Below, piece by piece: positions 58,966 to 64,000 of a stretch of DNA of 64,000 nucleotides. The translations under genes were made by a program, and so were the position numbers. The DNA comes from Thermoplasmata archaeon. Its GTDB lineage: Archaea > Thermoplasmatota > Thermoplasmata > Halarchaeoplasmatales > Halarchaeoplasmataceae. Below the pieces are notes generated by a model. It made no database searches, had not been told where the DNA came from, and saw only the letters and a program-made list of their open reading frames with translations. The stretch spans positions 78,340 through 142,339 of the forward strand of contig PWHR01000085.1 in NCBI GenBank assembly GCA_003554965.1, given 5' to 3'. The stretch's first letter is position 1. Every line of letters starts with the position of its first letter.

Positions 58966-61253
58966 TGGATCTAGTATGGCCTATGGTGAGGATAGTAATG
59001 TATCTAATACCTTTCATTATAGGATCATATATCATTTTTAGAAAATCTCTAGTTTTCCCTGTTCTGGCCCTTTTGTATTTTATCGCCGGATCATTCGTTT
59101 ATCTTGGAACGGTAACTGCGGATTTCACAGGAGTGGAAAGAGTTATAGTCTTCGTTCCAGCTACTTTCATTTTCGCTGGACTCTCTGTCTGGCTGTTGAA
59201 GAGCTTGGTCGCTAGTAAGGTAGATATGATAAAGGAGGAAGCGGATAAATTGGCTGAAGGGGAATTCACTGAATCTGAGCTCGTCACCTCTAATCAAACT
59301 GAAGATATAAGAGAAGAACTCAGATCTGCCCTCCAATCTGAAAACGAGCTTACGGACATGGTTAGATCATTTCAGAAGATGAAGAAGAACATAAGAGGGT
59401 TCGTACTCAGCATGAACCACTCTATGGAGGAACTCTCCAAAGGAAATCTAAAATCCAGGATGGATACCTCCGAGCTCTCAGGAAAGTACAGGGAGGTAGG
59501 AAGAAATATAAACAGCAACATGAAAAGACTGAGTTTCACTCTTGGAGAGGTATCGGAACAACTGGAAAACATCGCTGAAGGTGAAATGGAAGGAGATATT
59601 AGAGGGGAATTCAGAGGCGAATTCAAGAAGATGAAGAGATCTCTCAAAAGTATCAAAGACACCATATCCGGCTTCGTTGAAGAAGTCGATGTCATGCTTG
59701 ATTTGAGCGAGAACGGAGAACTTCACAGGAGAGTGAACAGTGAAAAGTTCGAAGGAGTCTGGAGAGATATACTGAGAGGCAACAACCAGGTCATTGAGCA
59801 GATCGAGGAACCGATAAGCGAGGTCAGTGAGAAACTTGACACGATCTCCAAGGAGTTCTCTAAAGGGGATATCTCAGAGATAGAAAAACTGGAAGGAGAT
59901 TACAAGGGAGATTACAAGAGATTTCAGGAATCCGTGAACAGGACCATAGAAACTATCGAGAAGTTCCGAGAGGACATAAATGATCTGAAAAAAGCTACGA
60001 GTAAAGGAGAACTTCAAAAAAGAGTCGATATCGAAAGCTACGAAGGAGTTTGGAGAGAAGTTCTAGAGGCTAACAACGACATCATAGATGAGGTTAGCAA
60101 GCCGTTAGAAGCTATAGATGAAGTCATGCGGAAGATGGCCGAAGGCAAACTCACTCAAAGAGTGCCAACTGAAGATCTAGAGGGCAAATTCCAGGAGATA
60201 GCGAAGTCCGTGAACAGAAACCTGACCAAAGTCAAAGATGCGCTGTCAGAGATGCAGAAAGTCTCTTTTGAGATGGATGAAGCATCGGGACAGATAGCGG
60301 CATCGTCCGAACAGCTGACTACAACCGCCGGGAACGTTTCAGATTCTGTCCAAAGAATATCACAAGGTGCCTCTAAACAGGCAGAGATGGTTAGTGAGAT
60401 AGAGAAGGAGATAGAGGACGTCGCGGCTAGTATGGAGGAAACTTCAGCATCTATAGATGACATCGCCTCCTCTTCGGAAGAAGTTTCAGCCGAGATAGAG
60501 GACATTGCTAGTTCATCGGAAGAAGTAGCCTCCCAGGCCGAAGAGGGTACGGAACATGGTAAGATAGCCGCAGAAAAAGTGAGAGAACTTCAGAATACTT
60601 TAGAGGATGCTAAAAAAAGAGCTATAGAGCTAGATGAACAGTCTAGCAGGATAGAAAGGGTTATAGACACTATTTCGGACATAGCAGAGCAGACCAACCT
60701 GCTGGCTCTCAACGCTTCTATCGAAGCTGCAAGGGCGGGCGAGCAGGGCAAAGGTTTTGCAGTGGTAGCGGACTCAGTGAGAGAATTAGCTGAAGAGACC
60801 CAGGAAGAGACTGAAAACATCAAGAAGATAATTCAAGGCACACAAGATAACGCTACAGAAGTGGTAGATGGAGTCAAAGATGTCACTGAAAAATCCTATG
60901 AAGTCACTACTGTAACGGAAAAGAACCTTCAATCCCTTAAACAGATACGCAAATCTACAGATACGGTTTCATCTTCGCTAGAAGGTATAAGAGGTGCTAC
61001 AGATACCGTTTCGGTCTCGATACAAGAGATCTCTGGAACCATTGATGACGTCACCGATAATATTCAGAGCGTTTCTCGTAAAGCAGAGGAGATAGCTAAT
61101 ATAGCCGGTCAAAATTCTGGAGAGGCGGAATCGGCGGCAGCGGCGGCCGAAGAACAGAACGCATCAGTGGAAGAACTGTCCAGTTCAGCCCAACAGTTGT
61201 CTCGTATGAGCGATGAACTCGCCCGGATGGTGAGTGATTACGAATTGGATTGA
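58962..61253 (+). CDS. Membrane chemoreceptor (MCP) with repeated HAMP-like units and no outer sensor domain
   Basis: 763 aa. Three N-terminal membrane helices (~5-80: [57 protein letters not shown]) with only short loops, so no outer ligand domain. Residues ~95-420 hold several HAMP-like or helical repeat units with recurring [18 protein letters not shown] / [19 protein letters not shown] and [16 protein letters not shown] blocks. The signalling bundle (~425-760) has the conserved tip [40 protein letters not shown], and possible methylation sites in [17 protein letters not shown]. It probably senses a cytosolic or membrane state. It has a strong SD. Confidence 0.92.
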   Translation: MMDLVWPMVRIVMYLIPFIIGSYIIFRKSLVFPVLALLYFIAGSFVYLGTVTADFTGVERVIVFVPATFIFAGLSVWLLKSLVASKVDMIKEEADKLAEGEFTESELVTSNQTEDIREELRSALQSENELTDMVRSFQKMKKNIRGFVLSMNHSMEELSKGNLKSRMDTSELSGKYREVGRNINSNMKRLSFTLGEVSEQLENIAEGEMEGDIRGEFRGEFKKMKRSLKSIKDTISGFVEEVDVMLDLSENGELHRRVNSEKFEGVWRDILRGNNQVIEQIEEPISEVSEKLDTISKEFSKGDISEIEKLEGDYKGDYKRFQESVNRTIETIEKFREDINDLKKATSKGELQKRVDIESYEGVWREVLEANNDIIDEVSKPLEAIDEVMRKMAEGKLTQRVPTEDLEGKFQEIAKSVNRNLTKVKDALSEMQKVSFEMDEASGQIAASSEQLTTTAGNVSDSVQRISQGASKQAEMVSEIEKEIEDVAASMEETSASIDDIASSSEEVSAEIEDIASSSEEVASQAEEGTEHGKIAAEKVRELQNTLEDAKKRAIELDEQSSRIERVIDTISDIAEQTNLLALNASIEAARAGEQGKGFAVVADSVRELAEETQEETENIKKIIQGTQDNATEVVDGVKDVTEKSYEVTTVTEKNLQSLKQIRKSTDTVSSSLEGIRGATDTVSVSIQEISGTIDDVTDNIQSVSRKAEEIANIAGQNSGEAESAAAAAEEQNASVEELSSSAQQLSRMSDELARMVSDYELD

Positions 61254-61285
61254 TGCAAAAAAACTTCTTTCTCTCTTTTACTTTT

Positions 61286-63691
61286 CTACAGCTCCCTGAT
61301 CTTGTTCTCTACTTTTCTTATCATTTCCTGTGAGGCACCGATATCTTCGAATAACGTTTTAGCGCTTTCATAATTTTCTTCAGCTTTACGGTGATCTCCT
61401 TTTTCTTTGTAAGCGTCACCAATATGCATGTGAGTTTCAGCCACGTTGTATGGTATATCCAGTTCTTTATTCAGCTTTAGACCTTTCTGGTAAAATTCTA
61501 AGGCCTTATCGAGGTAGCCCTTCTTATGGTTGATGAATCCTTTATTTCTGTAGACCGCAGCCAATCCAACCCTGTCGTTCTCCTTTTTCATCATCTCTTC
61601 GGTACCTCTTATATATTCTGAGGCTTCTTCTATCCTGCCCAAATTGGTACAGACTTCTGCAGCGTTGAAGGAACCCCAACCTATGAATTTTTCATCATTT
61701 ATTTTTTCAGCATATTCTATACACTTGTCAAAGTATTTCAAGGCCTCTTCCCAATTTTCGTCCTTCATGTGTCTATCGCCCATGTTGTTATGGACCCTTG
61801 CTAACTGTTCAATATCCTTTACCTTCTCCAATATAGGCAAACTTTTTTCGTAAAGTTTTAAAGCTTTATCTGAGAGTCCTTTGTGAGATTGTATGTTGCC
61901 TAAACCGATATAGCTCATCGCCAAAACCTTTTCTTTACCCGATTCTTTCGCTTTCTCTATAGCTTTACGATAATTTTCCTCTCCATCCTCAAGATCGCCT
62001 TTCCTGAAACCTACTTTACCTAGATCCCTGTAACATTCACTCATCCCTTCCAGGTCTCCGATCCGCTCAGATATATCCACAGCCTCTTTAAGATATTTTT
62101 CAGCCTTTTCGAATTCGCCAGTTTCGTTGTAAACATGTCCTAGTCTCCTCAATCCTTTAGCTTCCAATTCCTTATCACCCATCCTCCTTCCCTTTTCTAT
62201 CATCTCGGTGTACACTTCTTCATACTCTGCTAATACGTTTGAAAGTTCGTCAGCGACTTTAGAAAGGTCATCTGCTGAATTCAACAGGTCCTTTGAAAGT
62301 GCTTCTTGTTCTTCAGATATCGCCACACAAGAACTGGCCATCTGTGCATTCTGGGAACTGATCTCCGTCACTGACTTAATCTGCTGTGAGAGATCATAAT
62401 CTTTCAAAACGTCTGAGAGGTCAGCAGTTGAAACAGAAACGGACCTGATAGCTTCCTTCACCGAGGCGGTCTTTTCGTCTATCTGAGAGATCGATTCTCT
62501 GTTCTTCACAGAAAGATCGTCCACTGTTTCAATCATGCCCTTCAAACTATCTATCCTTTCCGCTATGTTTTCAACACAGCTTTGGGTTCCTTCGATCACT
62601 TTTCGAACCCTTTCGGTCTCCTCCTGCGTGTCCTCTGCAAGTTCCCTCACGGAATCAGCTACAACCGCGAAACCCCTTCCTTCTTCTCCTGCTCTAGCAG
62701 CTTCGATCGAGGCATTCAAAGCCAAAAGATTCGTTTGATCAGCGATGTCTGAAATGGTCTCGATGACATCACCGATCTCATCCGATTGTTCTGATAAGGT
62801 CTGAACTTCTGATACCGTATCGTCCAAGGTCTCTCTCAACATATCTACCGTGTTACTCACTTCTCTTGCCTGCTCTTTACCTGTCTCTGCCTGAGCTGAT
62901 GTCATCTCAGCTGCTTCAACGATCTCTTCGATAGCGGCAGAAGTCGATTCGATCTCGCTTATACCTCTCTCGATCTGATCAGAGATCTCCTTGTTCTTCT
63001 GCGCGATCTGTTCTGCTCCTTTAGTGATATCCTGGATGTTGTTAGAAACGTTCTCTGCTGTATCACTCAATTGCTCTGAAGTCTTTTTTGTACCATCTGA
63101 AGTATCCTCCAATTCTGTAGACACTTTCTGTAGAGTCCTCAACGTGCTTTCCAAGCTGCTCAGCATCTGATTGATCCTTTTACCCAATTCCAAAAAGTTT
63201 TCTTCACCCTCTTCTTCAAAATGGCTCGTTTCTACCCTTTCACTAAGGTCGCCCTCAGTGACCCTCCTGATCACTTTTTCGAACTCATTTATGTGTTCCT
63301 CTACTTCTTTTTGATGTTCCTGCATACTTTCCTGAAGATCATCCCTGTTTCCCTTAATTTCCTTTAAACTTTTTTCGAGTTCTTCGATCCTTTTGTCTTT
63401 GTTTTCACAACGTTCATCCAGTTCATCTATCTTTTCTCCTTTGGACTCTAATTGATCCTTCACTTGCTGGAGTTTTCTTTCCTTTTTTTTCGATCTCTCT
63501 TCCAGATCTTCTATTCTATCATCTTTCTTTTCAGATTTTTCTAACAGGTCTCTTCTTTCTTCTAGGAGCCTTCTTTGTTCTTCTTTCAACTCCTCTATCT
63601 CTTCAAGTTTACTATTGTACTTCTTTTTCAGACTGCGTATTTTTTTCTCTTTTTCCTTGCCAAACAGGTCAACACCTAAGATTCCGTGCAT
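61286..63691 (-). CDS. Soluble chemoreceptor fused to a TPR domain
   Basis: 801 aa, no membrane segment. Residues ~10-140 are a long charged coiled coil ([20 protein letters not shown]), then a short HAMP-like stretch ([20 protein letters not shown]). The MCP bundle (~185-490) has the tip [20 protein letters not shown] and [20 protein letters not shown]. The C-terminal ~300 residues are TPRs ([60 protein letters not shown]). A TPR tail on a soluble MCP is unusual and suggests peptide or protein partner sensing. It is convergent with the membrane receptor. TATA-like TTTTTAAAT lies ~45 nt upstream, with GGGGAC before the ATG. Confidence 0.9.
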   Translation of the reverse strand: MHGILGVDLFGKEKEKKIRSLKKKYNSKLEEIEELKEEQRRLLEERRDLLEKSEKKDDRIEDLEERSKKKERKLQQVKDQLESKGEKIDELDERCENKDKRIEELEKSLKEIKGNRDDLQESMQEHQKEVEEHINEFEKVIRRVTEGDLSERVETSHFEEEGEENFLELGKRINQMLSSLESTLRTLQKVSTELEDTSDGTKKTSEQLSDTAENVSNNIQDITKGAEQIAQKNKEISDQIERGISEIESTSAAIEEIVEAAEMTSAQAETGKEQAREVSNTVDMLRETLDDTVSEVQTLSEQSDEIGDVIETISDIADQTNLLALNASIEAARAGEEGRGFAVVADSVRELAEDTQEETERVRKVIEGTQSCVENIAERIDSLKGMIETVDDLSVKNRESISQIDEKTASVKEAIRSVSVSTADLSDVLKDYDLSQQIKSVTEISSQNAQMASSCVAISEEQEALSKDLLNSADDLSKVADELSNVLAEYEEVYTEMIEKGRRMGDKELEAKGLRRLGHVYNETGEFEKAEKYLKEAVDISERIGDLEGMSECYRDLGKVGFRKGDLEDGEENYRKAIEKAKESGKEKVLAMSYIGLGNIQSHKGLSDKALKLYEKSLPILEKVKDIEQLARVHNNMGDRHMKDENWEEALKYFDKCIEYAEKINDEKFIGWGSFNAAEVCTNLGRIEEASEYIRGTEEMMKKENDRVGLAAVYRNKGFINHKKGYLDKALEFYQKGLKLNKELDIPYNVAETHMHIGDAYKEKGDHRKAEENYESAKTLFEDIGASQEMIRKVENKIREL

Positions 63692-63829
63692 CTTGTCCCC
63701 TTTTTCAAAGCTTACGGTTAAGCAAAATTCATTAGATTATTTAAAAATTCCCTTAGGGTATCATGAGCGCTCCTTAATAGTCCTTAGATCATAGTGGAAT
63801 ATTCGAATACAAATAATATGTGACTTCCT

Positions 63830-63962
63830 CCCCACTCTAGAAGAATGGGGCTTCCGGTCGATCTACCGGAATTCTGCTGGCAGAATTCCGTCGAGTATGG
63901 GAACAATGTTCCCATTTTCGTGGAATCTCTGATTCCAAGACTTTCTGGAATTTGATTCCAGA
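63830..63962. repeat. Tandem array of six perfect or near-perfect hairpins
   Basis: In the 309-nt gene-free right end, inverted repeats follow each other: H1 63830-63850 (CCCCA/TGGGG with inner TCT/AGA); H2 63852-63871 (TTCCGGT/ACCGGAA, loop CGATCT); H3 63868-63889 (GGAATTCTGC/GCAGAATTCC, loop TG); H4 63897-63915 (ATGGGAAC/GTTCCCAT, loop AAT); H5 63921-63937 (TGGAATC/GATTCCA, loop TCT); H6 63944-63962 (TCTGGAAT/ATTCCAGA, loop TTG). H2 and H3 share 63868-63871, so they compete. The first segment (GACTTCCTCCCC..GGGGCTTCC) recalls IS200/IS605-type right ends, but no tnpA or tnpB is in view. Upstream 63692-63829 holds the receptor promoter. Confidence 0.7.
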
Positions 63963-64000
63963 TAAAAGCTACTGAGGTTGCATTCCGCTCGCCGACTTCA

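Noticed and set aside
63821..63870. Definite IS200/IS605 insertion
   Set aside because: The first hairpin recalls such ends, but without tnpA, tnpB or a second copy in view I cannot call the element.
63830..63962. CRISPR array
   Set aside because: The units are different palindromes with no constant repeat and no spacers of equal length; no cas gene is near.

Overview
The window is archaeal chromosome. It carries archaeal-type information-processing genes: aRF1, aIF5B, L15e, L18a/LX, L37e with an LSm protein, prefoldin alpha, FtsY, EF-1A with S10, a class archaeal SAM synthetase and an archaeal ProRS. Promoters show TATA boxes about 25 nt before the start codon, and many first genes look leaderless. 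Other genes use GGTG/GAGGT Shine-Dalgarno sites. Proteins are acidic, which suggests a salty habitat. The heliorhodopsin, the winged-helix/STAND/TPR regulator, the DUF835 protein and the gene orders suggest a Thermoplasmatota-like euryarchaeon. That placement is inference; no 16S rRNA gene is present.

Layout. 1-13 kb: housekeeping genes (argS end, aRF1, tRNA-Lys, a minimal Xer-type recombinase, M20 peptidase, SAM synthetase, aIF5B, NOG1-like GTPase, L15e, and the LX-pfdA-ftsY operon). 13.4-19.7 kb: a Tad/archaellum-like pilus operon with two ATPases, two TadC-like membrane proteins and a pilin-like protein. 19.8-32 kb: L37e-LSm, a heliorhodopsin, a carbamoyltransferase, a PQQ-type propeller, an M14-type deacylase, a RecJ/GAN-like DHH protein, a large regulator, and an AIR-synthase/thiE/thiL thiamine group. 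32-44.7 kb: EF-1A-S10, a 935-aa TPR/coiled-coil protein, a PfkB kinase, a TRAM protein, a corrinoid uptake operon (cobA-btuF-btuC-btuD), a radical SAM protein and proS.

44.7-64 kb is a sensory and surface region. It holds two histidine kinases, two response regulators (one REC-PAS-PadR), a DUF438/hemerythrin/PAS protein, cheR, cheW, a membrane chemoreceptor with repeated HAMP-like units, and a soluble receptor fused to TPRs. Embedded in it is a compact five-gene operon: a TasA-like exported protein, a SipW-like signal peptidase, a Zn/DUF835/SHOCT-like protein, a TasA-signal protein with CARDB repeats, and a Zn/SHOCT-like protein. I read this as a candidate TasA-type fibre or matrix system with its own peptidase and cytosolic partners. 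It is the best candidate here for an undescribed system.

Other points that stand out: the aRF1 catalytic GGQ motif reads GGF; a tandem array of six hairpins lies at the right edge; and two decayed gene remnants sit in the sensory region.
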